A program made the translations under genes and the position numbers. 64,000 bases of DNA from Lethocerus indicus (lineage: Eukaryota; Arthropoda; Insecta; Hemiptera; Belostomatidae). The notes beneath the pieces were generated by a model. It was not told where the DNA came from. It saw nothing but the letters and a program-made list of their open reading frames with translations, and ran no database searches. Numbering within the stretch: position 1 is the stretch's first letter; each line of letters starts with the position of its first letter. Positions 35,125 to 46,593 of this stretch are shown in pieces. Location: contig JACDQD010000103.1 in the NCBI GenBank assembly GCA_019843655.1, forward strand, positions 11,531,501-11,595,500, written 5' to 3'.

Positions 35125-38100
35125 GTATATATAGATTTCAATTAAATTACTCATAACCTTATATTCGCCGAGTAAACGGCGCCTAACCGACCACACCTGT
35201 AACCGTGTATATCTGTACATTTCCGTTACAATATCCTTAGTGGAATAAACACAGTGCATCTTATAGATTATGGAAGCCTATTGTCATTACCAATAGGTTG
35301 TTAGTACGCCACAGTTGATAATACACTCACATGGCAGTAGCACTCACATGTTGAATGTTCCATGCTGTTTTCTTAGATTGGAGGAATCCCCTAGGGTAGA
35401 TTCAAATAATATCCCCTGTGTAAAAGTGAACAACTTCTCATTTTGCACTGGAAAAAACCGTTAGGAAAAAATGGATTTTAAATCATCACTTCCTCACCCC
35501 TAAACTAATCTCAAATATGTGATTGTCCTGTTCATTTGCAGTTTTTTACTGAAATCTTTTGCCATTCACTGCAGAATATGCGATGGTATTTTTTGGGAAC
35601 AGCTCAGAATATTTGAAGCCACTTACACTGCCAGTTTGAATTTTCTAATACATTTTATGGGTGGGGTGGAGACTGGAGAAATATTTAAAAGACACCAAGG
35701 TTCCACATTTTGCAAAAGAACATTGTTAAACTATATATAATGGATAATTGAGAAAGAAAAACATTGTTTTTGAATTTCTGATCTATTCTGTGAAGGAGAA
35801 GTCAATTAAGAATTTATCAGAGGGGAGAGTTCACCCTCAAGGGGGAGGATATTCGGGTCTAGGTCTCTGGGTCAGACTGTGTGGGTAATCAATAATGTCA
35901 GGGGTGGAGGACCTGTTGGTGGCTCAGGCTGCATTTCCTCCCTGTTTTAATACCCATCATAATCCTCACCCCCCACTGGACATCAGGAATAGGGATGCAA
36001 TTTGTTGCTCTAGTCAATGGTAGGGTGAGATTTAATTCCCTTAACACTAGTACATGTGGCTTGCCCAAAGGTGTGTATATAAATCAAATAGTAGATTCAC
36101 TTTACATCTGTTGCCATGGTGACAGTGTTGAGTTGCTGTGTTTGTGGATAAACTCAGGATAACAGGTTTAATGCGCTGGGAATTTAAGATTGCTAGGGTT
36201 TAGATGTCACCGGTAATATTTTCAATGATGTTACAACCCGATATTTGTTACAAGATTGAATGAATGGTCTCTGTATTAATTCTGTTAACATATTAGAGCA
36301 AACTACTAGATGTGAATTTTGAGTTCCAGTTAGAAAATACTAGTTCAAACACTGTGGTACACATCAGTAGATTAGTTAACATTAAAATTATAACCCATTT
36401 CCAGAATTCAATTATTGCGGAACTTATTAATTCATGTTGTCTGTATTAAGTCATAAAATATATAGATAAAAATACTGTCTAATTTCCAAAAGTGACTGTC
36501 ATTGAGTAATTTTATAGCTTATTTCTAGTTGCAGTAGTCATTGATACATGTTGTTTATATGCATTCCATTTTCTTAAAGACAAATACTTTCCAAGAAAAA
36601 TAAGCTTCCTTAATTGCCTTGGTTATTTTTGTGCCATAGGAGTTAATACATACTTGGTGTAAAATGTTTTATAATTTTTCTATTGTTAGTAATGATAAAG
36701 TTATTTGATTAATTTGTTTGACTAATCAATCTTGAAATTTAAATACTTTATTTTGATAGAAGAATTTTAAATTTTCATTTAGTACATGTATATAGTGTTT
36801 ATCAGGAATGAAAAAATAAATAATGCATGTTTTCCTAACACCGATATGTTTTAAATTATTTTATTCTATTTTTTTGGCATTGTTAGGTGGGTGGCTGATT
36901 ACTAAATAAAACCTTCAATTTTTATGCCGCTTTGATGAATCATCAGTGGCAAGTCCTATAGCTGTCAATTAACTTTGTCAGGACATTGGTCCATAGAAGT
37001 TGGAATTTTCAATTTTTTTAAGTGCTAACGTTTTTCTAATATTCTAGTATGTATACAGGCTGTCTGTATGTAATTTAATGTATAATCGATTTTCTTCCTC
37101 GCGCCTATCAATACGATCATAGCGTAAAAAAGATTATTAATTAGGTTCCTTATCTCTTAAAGGAAAGGGAAAAACAACGCGTATATCAAGATTTATTAGG
37201 CTTGTTATATTTCTTTGATATGAACTAATTGTACAGTTGTAATTATCAACGGTACTGAATGAAGCCTCACTAGTGGTTTATGTATGCATAATAAACGACT
37301 CCAATACAGTTTACGAACGTTTCAAACACATTAAGAAACGATAGTCCTTAAAAATGACTAAAGTTTCGATGACGACAGAAAATTAGACGTGCAGTTATTT
37401 TCTTTATATCTGAGGACAGTGCTAGTGAACAGTCTCCTGTTTATTTTTCGATGTGCGTTACAATAGATTTCGTATAAGGCTTGAGCTGTTCTCCAATCGG
37501 CAGTTATTTCATTGTGCCCGAAAAAATTAGTGTCATATTACAGGTTTTATGGATTCCGGTGAGTCCAGTGACTGTGGGCTGGAACGCGACGGGGGATGGT
37601 CGGGCCTTCTTGCTATAAAAAGCCCGGTCGAAAAGGTCGAAAGAGCGTGGGAACGCCCAAACGAACCTTTTCTCGATCTGTGCCGTCAAGAATTGAAATT
37701 TTTATTTTTCCTCTTAATGACTAGGCTTTATAAAATCCATCCTGGCGGACGTAAAGACTCGTTGGTTTCACACTCACTTTTACTGAGTTAGAACCAATTG
37801 GGAGATAAAGGATGGACAGGTCTCGATCCTGTGTCATCCTAGATACCTCTAGCTCGGATCAACATCGGCTGAAACATAAGATACGGTTCGGCTTAAAATG
37901 AATATGAGCTGAAAAAAAACGCTTTTTTAAAGGAATGTTAAATTGATTTTGTTCTTAATTTCCATTGACACATGTGAAACTCTCTGTTTGATCAAGTGCC
38001 AGTAGGTTTGGCTTCTGATCAATCATTGGTAGTTATCAGAAATGTTTCGTAACGAGCATTAGTACAGACTAATAGAGTTGGGTTTCTACAGCGTATTAGA

Positions 38101-38997
38101 AAAGACATTTTACTGGTGTACCGAGACACAAGACCACACTTATTAATGAAATGTATTCAGGGGGAACGTGAACGGATCCACTCTTGCGTATTAAATCCGA
38201 CAAAATCGTGATGCGATACTTTTCGTTGTAATTTATTCGTGCAGCAACTCCGAATGCAAAACCATCGCTGAGGTCGCAGTACGTTATTAAATTCTGAAAA
38301 ATGTCTGGGCTGTGTACAAGGGATAAAATTCTTGGTGTTTTTTTATTTAGCTTTAATTTAATCAAATCGGAGTTGGTTATACTATAAAACTCGTACTGAA
38401 TCGCAGGCCGAATAAGACGGGGCAGAGAGAAAGAACTTGGCTGTGGGTGATAATATTCCCCCGAAGGCGCGTAACATTGCGACCTCGCTGTATAACAATT
38501 TTAATGTTGTAATGGGAAGATTAGTTCCTGTGAACCTGCAGCGCCTTCCTATCGCAGATTCCCTTCTATTGTTCACTATTCAGGACACAATTAACATTAT
38601 TATTTAACTCGGATGATGTAGACTTTCTGTCATGCATGTTATTTATTTCACGCAGTCCGTTAGACCTGCATGGACTCTCTTCTTACATTACCAACGGAAT
38701 CCTACTGATCACGTCGAGAGGCCAATATTGGTGCGGAATCGGGCGAAGCCTGCGTGAGGAATCGGATAATCACATAACTGATAATAATCGGAACAGCGGG
38801 GACGTTATCATTTGAATGACTCCCGGCGGTGGGGACACTAGAGCCGAGCTGTCTGCGCCACTCAAGGCGCGTACAAACTTTCACTTGGGATTCATGAATG
38901 GCCGGTTTTTCCCGCGTCCACTCGCTTCCTCCCTGTTCCGTTGTCAGCCCTGTTCATTTACTTTGAAACGAGCTATCAATTATATTCGTCTTTTCAG
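35125..38997 (+). other. non-coding, probable first intron of the plus-strand gene
   Basis: No supported coding exon. The segment to about 37,080 is CpG-poor like THADA; beyond that it is CpG-rich. A GC-richer, TG/CA-heavy block at about 35,820-36,010 may be a decayed repeat. Confidence 0.35.
36110..36123. promoter_or_regulatory. RFX X-box-like site
   Basis: GTTGCCATGGTGAC matches the RFX consensus GTTRCC-AT-GGYAAC with one mismatch. RFX factors drive ciliary genes in sensory neurons of insects. A single site is only suggestive. Confidence 0.35.
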
Positions 38998-39122
38998 AGT
39001 GACGCGCGTTTGGTACCCCCCAAATCTGATCTGGGTAAGCAACCTCCGTGTGTACTCATGAGGGTGTTAGTACTCACGGTAATGTTAACCGTGTGCACTG
39101 CATATCCCCCAGCGCACCTCTG
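38998..39122 (+). CDS. candidate exon with a signal peptide start
   Basis: Plus strand: acceptor TTCGTCTTTTCAG, then 125 bases ending CTCTG|GTAATC. It contains an ATG at 39,058 opening MRVLVLTVMLTVCTAYPPAH, which has the shape of a secretory signal (basic n-region, hydrophobic core, small residues before the cleavage point). It would be the second exon of the gene whose leader is at 34.6-35.1 kb. No further exon was found, and the minus strand has an equally good exon over part of the interval, so this is tentative. Confidence 0.25.
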
Positions 39123-39146
39123 GTAATCGGCACACGGAGTTGGTCC
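39078..39146 (-). CDS. competing candidate exon on the minus strand
   Basis: Acceptor TATGTAATTCTAG, 23 whole codons and donor ATTACC|GTGAGT. The peptide includes PCADYQRCAGGYAVHTVNIT, with two cysteines and an N-glycosylation-like NIT at the end. It overlaps the plus-strand signal-peptide exon, so at most one is likely real. No family recognised. Confidence 0.2.
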
Positions 39147-40776
39147 CTAGAATTACATATAGGGAAATATCGTTTACGAAATTACACAGCGTCGTCTCGG
39201 AAGAACTAATCTCCAACCGTGTTGTCGTTCCCAACGGCCGGTAACGAATCATACGGTTATTGCTTTAGGAAGGGCGGACGTGAGGACCCGCATTCCAAAA
39301 CGGTGGCCCCACTCAGACCCGGCGTACAATGGCCTCTCCTTCAGCCGGACCGTATGAAAAACAGCCCCGTCCTTCGTCTACCCAGATTAGAGAAGATAAT
39401 TTTTTACTCCTTCCCCTCTGTGTTTTAGAGCACCGCCGATAACAGAGACAATTCGTTGTGCCGGGGTGGGGTGGGGGGGTTGTACACCGCGACAACACGC
39501 CCGCTGCTTGTGACCGCCAGTGTTTTTAGTCGGTAATAAAAATGGAAGTCCCGTACTGCAGTCGACAAAGTAAAAACAGGACACTCCCGGAGTTTCCGGT
39601 CGGGTCAGGCCGCTCTGCTGCTCGAATCCGGCTGTTAAAAAGTATATTTATTCGCGTGAATAACTCGCATTTTATAGAAAAGCCCCTTTTAAAAATCGCC
39701 ATCAAAATATCCCATTGCTCGAATGTGGAACTGACATTGGCATCATTTATAATATAATGTGTAATCATATCCGTAGCATTCCTCCGGTAGACAGTGCTAA
39801 CAGTATCATAAAGGTCTAACTTGAGTTCAAATTGACGAGTGGAGACAGAAAATCGTACTAGCGGTGATAAACCTTTTCAACAAATACCTCAAATTGAGAA
39901 TTGCACCGTTTTCAATTTCTGGATACAAACGTTCAGAATGTGTAGCGGTTTTAGTGACTATTATGCTGAGACTTTAAATAACAAAACTTACTCATCTTAA
40001 AATACCCAGGTTTTAATTATGCTTTTACAGTCAAATTTACATTGTCATGTCTGTTAGTTTAAATAATTTTCAGTTCTAATATCACATTATTTAATCTTAA
40101 TATCCACTACATATTAGTATATATAATAATTCGATTGGAATGTTCATTAGATGAAGCTATTTGTTGGTGTCATTCATTAAAATGCAATTCCAGAAAAGTG
40201 ATTGAAGTTATTGGTCGTCAGCTTGGCCATCAGTCTTTGCCCGTTGTTTCGAGAAAGTGAAAAAAAAGAATGGAAAGACCCGTAAAGTAAACAGTAATCA
40301 GTCATTCGTTTTCGACACCGGGTTGTTTGATCGATGGGATTAATGGCGGAGGTCCCTCGGCGTCTACCTTTCTGCCTTCGGCCAGTCGGCCTGTTTGCAT
40401 TATGCGGCCCTGCGGAAAACTTTTCGAATCCCCTCCGACTTTCCCCTTTTTATCACTTCAAGTGAAATATAAAGTTATCGAATTTTTCTGTTTACCGATT
40501 CGGTTATCCGGTTGCCGAGTTTGAGCCAAAGTCGACCAGTGTTGGAAACTATTGTTGAATCCGACTTGGAGAAGGTATTTGTTCTAGAGGTTTATACAAG
40601 AATTTCGATACCCTGTTTATTAATCGGTACTTTATGCCTATATATGGTTTATCACCCTCGCCAAGCAAATTCCTTAAATGACCTCATTTATGTACTAGTT
40701 TAAAATATTGCGAGCATTACCAAACTGATGCAGGCGCCAAGTGTATTAATTAAATTTAGCTTCTGAAAGAAAATTC

Positions 40777-40854
40777 GGTCGCCGGAGAATCGAACTAAGG
40801 GTCCGACGCCTCTAGGCCATGTCGCTCTAAACACCTGAGTTATACCGGACCTCT
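40777..40854 (-). repeat. tRNA-derived SINE head
   Basis: On the minus strand GGTCCGGTATAACTCAGGTG followed by TTTAGAGC resembles the tRNA acceptor and A box (TATAGCTCAGTTGGTTAGAGC). AGTTCGATTCTC matches the B box, and CCGGCGACC pairs with the 5' end. The acceptor stem is imperfect and the anticodon arm is degenerate, so it is a SINE or dead tRNA, not a working tRNA gene. Confidence 0.6.
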
Positions 40855-42154
40855 GTAACACGCAACCTCAGAATTTCCTCTTTAATTAATTCTTATCCCG
40901 AACCTACTCTCATTATACGTGGGAATTTTCCCCGCTATTAACGAGAGCGGCGTCTTTACATCCGCAATTTTAAGATATAATGAATATACTGGAGTTAAAG
41001 ACCTCTACTGGTTTAATCAGTTGCAATTTGTAATTGGGGAAAATTCGGTCCACCACTGGAGTGAAAGTCTGGTGTGGTGGCGGACCGAAAAAGTAAACTG
41101 AAGTAGGGGTATTTGGGAATTTTAGGAAGGCACGGTCCCAGCGGCTTTCGGTTCTCGATTACCGGACAGCTTTTAGCGGGGCTTTTTAATAAAGGTTTTA
41201 ATATTTCACAAAAGGTTTAATATTGAGACAAAAAATCCTTCATATGTTAAAAAGCGTCCAACCCTCCTTTTGGCCCTCCCCCTGGTCCATTCACCCTATT
41301 GTCATTGCCTTTAAACAGCGCTAGTTGTATGCATCCCTGCAATGCAGATTGCGATGTTGGAAGCTTGTAATACTTGTCTCACAAATTCATGTTTATCTGC
41401 TTTTTTTTCTAAAACAATGGTTTTAATTCATTGGGAAGTTTTACTCCTACACACGAATTTTCCGCTTATAAAAATGTATATAAGGCACGCACGAGCATGA
41501 GAGTGATTGACAATGTTCGGTGCGTACTAAATGTAGCCTAAGAATTGTGTACATGATTAAGTATGAATTTATTTTTTACCCGCACCATGAGCATAAAATG
41601 GGTCATTACGAAAAGAAAGCAGTTCCTTTGATTAAGTTCGACATTTCCTCGAGTTACCAGTTTTTACACTTACTTCCTGTATAAAGGTGTCGTGTTTACA
41701 GCATCTTGGGTCTTTAATGGCTCAATTTTTTTTATAAACTCAATTTTTTCCCGGTTTTCCTCGTTTTTCGTTATTAATGATGGTACTCATTATGGACGAT
41801 TTTGACCGACTCTGTGAGCTATTAGAGGTCGTTATGCAAATTTTTTAGGCTTAGTGCGTTCGTACACGCGAGTAAAACGGCAGGTACCCCGAATATGACG
41901 TACGATTTATTACGACGCCTACTCGATTGGCCGTGTCCATTTTGTTGGACAGAAATATTAACTACTAAATAAGATTAATAGTGTTCATTCAACTAGAAGA
42001 GTGTCTGTACACTGCATTTTTGTTCTGGGGTCCAATTCAGCATTTTCAAGGACAGGCGTCAATTTCCTTGACCAATGGAGTTTAACTCTGGCGGAACTGT
42101 CTTTATTCATCCTACGCGTTTGTGTATGTATATATGCATTAACTTCGATGCATC

Positions 42155-42155
<1 letters not shown>

Positions 42156-42205
<50 letters not shown>
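42156..42205. repeat. (TA)n microsatellite
   Basis: About 25 TA units, preceded by a TGTGTATGTATATATGCAT stretch. Confidence 0.97.
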
Positions 42206-42210
<5 letters not shown>

Positions 42211-42895
42211 GGGCCGGTAGAATAGCTAGCGGCTGCTAGTTTCTTGTTGCGGGTTGAGTACAAGCGAGTAATCTCGAGGCGGAATACCTTTGCGAGGTTC
42301 TGTCTCCCACCCCTTCGTACAGATAGTGCCATGAGTATGAATATTCATGGGTTCAATAAAAGCCGGGCCCAGAAGCCTACACGGCCGCCTAGTTAATTAT
42401 TATAATTAATCCTCGAGCTCTCGGGCAAAACGTATCCTTGTTTATGTAAGGCGAAGAAGAACTTTGCGGGTAAGGCGCCCGGGAACGATTCGACGGACAA
42501 ATTGATCCGGTTGAACAAACACCCGGGGGATGTTATTAAGCGGTATATAGGAGGACACAGGGAGAAGCGGCCCCAACCACCCTCCTCCTCAATTATGTTC
42601 GTTCAGCGTTGGAAATTGGTTTTCATTTTGAGAGCCCAGTCGAAGGCGTCTGCCTACGGTTCTAATTTAGCCCGGCTCGGCAGCTTACGGTACAAATTGA
42701 TCCGCGCCGTTTATTTAAACTCGGGCCCGCATTACTTCAGTAATGAACGGCCGCACGGATCGAAGTCTGCCCCGTCCGAATTACCTGGGTTTGTGGAAAT
42801 TGAATATTTCACCTTTTGTCTAATTTAAGCAACGCTCAAACATCATTCCCGTCGAGAGGAATTAATAAATCGATCTTTAATAGTAGATCTAAAAT

Positions 42896-42970
42896 GGGGG
42901 CCACAGTGGGTCAGTTAGTGCGTCTTGCATTATTGAGACGCGAGAGTCGAAAACATGACGACCTGGATAT
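42896..42970 (+). repeat. tRNA-like SINE remnant
   Basis: GTGGGTCAGTTAGTGCG resembles an A box. GCGTCT...AGACGC forms an anticodon-arm-like hairpin, and GAGTCGAAAAC stands where a B box would be. It is followed by GACCTGGAT as in the THADA intron copies. Confidence 0.4.
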
Positions 42971-43214
42971 CATTATATTGTTAGGTTAACGACTGCCCAT
43001 TATTTATGTCCCAGGGTCTTGTAGGATTCATTGGATTAGATTTTAATCCTAGTGGTCCGGTTGGCTAAATTTGAAAGAAGTATCCTAGAGTTTAGGTAAA
43101 ATACCGGTGTTTACTCCATTTCGGTCGGCCGGGTTATTATTTCGGAGTGTAAAAATAAATTTCAGTCGACTTTCGGTTGGACGGCTTGGCGCTGCACCGT
43201 GAAATTAAAGGCTT

Positions 43215-43375
43215 TTACAAGTGTCTCCGGTGTTGTTTAATTGTGTTGGCAAATGCGCGTTGGGTCTTCTCTTGAAGCCTCCTCAGCCTCCTGTCTCTCT
43301 TGAACCAGACTGCAAGGGCAATGAGGACGCCTCCAATTAAGGTGCCCGCTATCTCCGATGATTGAGGAGGGCGTT
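43215..43375 (-). CDS. candidate last coding exon with a transmembrane helix
   Basis: Minus strand: acceptor CTGTATTCCTGTCGTTAG, two bases finishing a codon, then 52 codons and TAA at 43,217-43,215. Residues 8-24 form a Gly/Ala/Leu membrane helix (IAGTLIGGVLIALAVWF), followed by KRDRRLRRLQEKTQRAF and a short basic tail ending KQHRRHL. Strong positive charge right after the helix suits a single-pass type I protein with a short cytoplasmic tail, such as a cell-surface receptor or adhesion protein, but I do not recognise the family. The upstream exon must end one base into a codon. The interval stands out in codon-like composition. Confidence 0.45.
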
Positions 43376-45763
43376 CTAACGACAGGAATACAGTTCGGAT
43401 CTAATAAATAATGATATTAGGTCACATTGATTACTGATTACCGCCAGTGCTGAAGATTATTACGAGGGAAGCAATTTTATGATCCTTTATGATCAATAGC
43501 AGTGATAAATGCTCGCCGGGACCTCCATGGCTATGTGCCCTAGAGACGTAGGCGGTGCGAGGTTCTTGTCGTTTATTGTGTATTAGGTTGTGTTATGATA
43601 AATTTCATGAATGACATTTGAATGTCTCGGTTGATTTAAAAACCCATTTTGTTTGCAAATAAAAAAATCGCTCTCTAAACTGAAACCGATTTCAAATCAC
43701 AGCGTTATGAAATATTACAAAGTTGGCAAATGTTTCGCTGCACGGATTTGGACTATCTGTAATTTACAAAAGTTTTTCAGGCTGATAAAAGTTCGTGCCT
43801 CTGCAGTGTGCAGCCCAAAATGACTGTCTCTCTCTATCTCTCCCGTCCACTCTCTATTTCTCTCTCTCTCTCTCTCTATTGTTATTTCCCATGCAAGGTC
43901 ATAACGGTGTCGCGGGACTGGAAATAAACTACAGGTCTGCGAAGTGTATCGGGAGTTCGGGGCCGGGCTAATGTCCGGTTGCACCGGCTCCCACTCCCCC
44001 GCCTAATGGTCTCCTAACCTCCAGTCATCCTCGCATCATATATAATCACCGGTCCATCCTACGGCTAACCCAGCGGTTCACAGGGTTTCTCCTTCATCCG
44101 TGCCACTGTAAAACATCGCAAAATGTTGGTGCACAAAACTAAATAATGTACTGAATAATACCAAGTATCGAGTAATGTACAACTCTTCCTGGTTTTAAAT
44201 GGCAATGCAATTTCGTCTATATTTAATCCAATTGTGTACATTGGAAACCAAAAACTATTATTCGAAAACAATGATGAATGAATAAAACGACAGCATATGT
44301 TAAGGACAGGTAAATCTAAATCAGCGATTGGAGGAAGGTAAGAATATTACCTTAAATTTATTCGAAGATATAAACCGAAGATATTTGTGGAATATCTGTT
44401 ACACTCGTCTCTATGGTACAGGAATTTAGCATTGGCAGTGGTATGGATGCAACCATTGGTTGAAGGCACGAAAAACGATCGTTAGGTCTGTCGTTTCAAA
44501 TTTCTAAATTATCAACCGAACACCGAGTTTTGTTGTCTCCAAATGCGCTGAAAGAGAGGTGGGATTTAAACTTTTCTGATGTACTGTTTATCCGTATGCT
44601 TAAATGAAGGGGGGATGGCCATTGTCTTCCAAAAGATTTCAGGTAGTTGAATTTTTTATTTCTTCAACTTTTATTTCCCTTCGGCTGCCGCTGTGCGTTG
44701 CATATGCATGAAGAGCATCTTCAGGTTTTTTGTGCGTTCCTTTCCATTCCGAGTGCTCTGTGGGAAATGTATGACCCGTATGACCGTAGCGGCGATATGG
44801 GCCCGTATCACCGGAGTTGAAATTATTACCAGACTTTCTTTTTCTACTCTCACGGAATTACGGAATAATTTTAATTTTAATTTTCCAGTTAATCGTGTCT
44901 GCCGATAACTGTTATTATAGACGCCAAAATTGATTAGATCGTGCACTATCGTTCATGGGGCGTTCAAAACATTGCTTCTGAATATGTTATTAGCCTATAA
45001 TATGTACGATATTTACATTTTCAATCTAGTACCGTGATTAATACGAATGATGGGTAAGTCTGGGATGGCTGAATCGCCCTACGTTAAATTGGACCTAACC
45101 CAAAACATGTATAAGCTGTGTAATTTAGTCGGTGGATGTAACGCCTAATTACTCTGCCCAACTGGTTATTGTGTACGTCGCTTGGGTTGTGGGGTTTGCG
45201 TAACGCCTAATGTCTTGTACAGGGCGTATTGTCGGAGAGAGTTGCGGTGTTGGTTCTGGGACCCCGGGTTTATTGTAATGGCCGTCTTGACCGGCCGAGT
45301 CCACCCCTTCGCCGCCTTCGCTCAAATTACGCTCCTATTTTCCAGCTTATCCACGTGCCGCCCCTCCGTCCCCGCCTTCTAATAATAGTGGCCGGTCCTA
45401 AGCCGCCTGCTTGCCATTGTTCCGAATGTGGAAACAACGCGCGTGGTTTCTAGAATCGATTATGGTGGATTAAGGCACGTTTTTCTTTTGCGCCCACTGT
45501 CCCAATGTCCGTTAATTGATTACAACAATTAATGGATTTAAGATAGTTCAAAGAAGACTAGTGTCCATTCACTGGATAAACAGAGTAGTGATAATTGTGA
45601 CAAGCTCAGTCGACCGTGACTGATAAAATAATTAATGAATTGCGGGTCTCAATCAGAAATTATTTAAAATTATATCAGAATAAACTTAAATTTATATTAT
45701 AATAACATATTTATGTGTGTGTGTGAACTTTCTATACATATACCTCCAGTATACCTAACTTAC
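43376..45763. other. non-coding or unresolved
   Basis: No gene I can support. A minus-strand frame near 44,670-44,755 follows CATTTCCCACAG and ends in a stop (TRNGKERTKNLKMLFMHMQR...), but nothing else backs it. Confidence 0.3.
43826..43878. repeat. (CT)-rich microsatellite
   Basis: CTCTCTCTATCTCTC followed, after a short break, by a pure (TC)9-10 run. Confidence 0.9.
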
Positions 45764-45889
45764 CTTCCTTGTATCATCTCGACTGCTCTTATTTTTTGTC
45801 GCTCTTGTTGAAGCGTCAGCCAGGTTCTCATTTCACCGCGTTTTTCCTCTTTTTTTAGGGATGCAACTCTTTGAATCGTCACCGTGTTT
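45764..45889 (-). CDS. candidate internal exon, charged alpha-helical protein
   Basis: Minus strand: acceptor-like GCTATGGGACAG with a GCTAAT branch-like site upstream, 126 bases, then GGAAG|GTAAGT, a full-consensus donor. The frame (entry needs one base, exit leaves two) reads NTVTIQRVASLKKEEKRGEM and RTWLTLQQERQKIRAVEMIQ, an uninterrupted strongly charged helix typical of a coiled-coil segment. Codon use looks protein-like. I cannot name the family. Its phase does not fit the transmembrane exon at 43,215 without another exon between them. Confidence 0.42.
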
Positions 45890-46552
45890 CTGTCCCATAG
45901 CGAAAATTAGCCTTTACCGCATTTTAAAATCCTACAGGAGGACGTCCTGGATTTAGTTTGGACGAGAGGGGATTTTTCATTAGCGGCTGCGAGAGCCAAG
46001 GAAATTCTTTCCTGTTTGAACCAATTTTTTTCCCCACCCCTCTTTCCCGGATCTCGTCTCGACGAAACATATTAAATGACTCCCCGCTTTTAAAAACGGG
46101 CAGGTGAAAATTCAAAACGAGCCGCCCCTTTTTAATTTCCACCCCGTGTGCCCCCGCGCCCTAATGAATTGGCAGCATGTATATTAAATTTTATTTTGCA
46201 TTGCGACTACACCCTCCACTCAGTCCTGAGGGTTGTAACAGGGAAATTTGCAGTTGAAGGAATATTCGGTCCTTCAGAGAATCGTATTCCGGGTCCAACC
46301 CGGTGAATAACAACTGGTCTATACGGGGCTTCCATCACCCGTCAATCACTGACCTGCTCTCATTATGTACGGGGATCTCAGTTGTAGATTGTTATCAGCG
46401 CTGTCTATCTTTTAATCATTTCATATTTTCAATTGGACTTAAATTCGGCTCGTGAATGGTGATTTGGAAATAATTCATTCAAACTTGCATTTACTGGTGA
46501 CAATCCGTACGTAAGAAGATGCTGAAATGGATGGTTATTGCGGACGGATATA

Positions 46553-46593
46553 AAACCTCGCTGTGGACCGGTTTCGATTCCAATTGCAGATAA
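46553..46593 (+). repeat. tRNA B-box-like SINE remnant
   Basis: CGGTTTCGATTCCAATTGCAG matches a B box followed by the same CAATTGCAGA/TGGCAGA tail seen in the THADA intron copies. Confidence 0.4.

Larger units (their letters stand above)
39150..43214. other. gene desert
   Basis: No supported gene. CpG-rich blocks (for example 42,480-42,830) have no recognisable product and may be regulatory. Contains a SINE remnant and two microsatellites listed separately. Confidence 0.4.

Noticed and set aside
41481..41490. TAAGGCACGC, the first ten bases of miR-124
   Set aside because: The following bases do not match (no GGTGAATGCC) and no precursor hairpin is seen.
42001..42332. Frames with IYIYIY runs on both strands
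   Set aside because: Translation of a TA microsatellite.
42480..42830. 108-codon frame in a CpG-rich block
   Set aside because: No family resemblance or splice signals; more like a regulatory CpG-rich element.
45551..45563. AAGAAGACTAGTG, similar to the start of miR-7
   Set aside because: The 5' end and the bases after GTG differ from miR-7, and no hairpin is evident.
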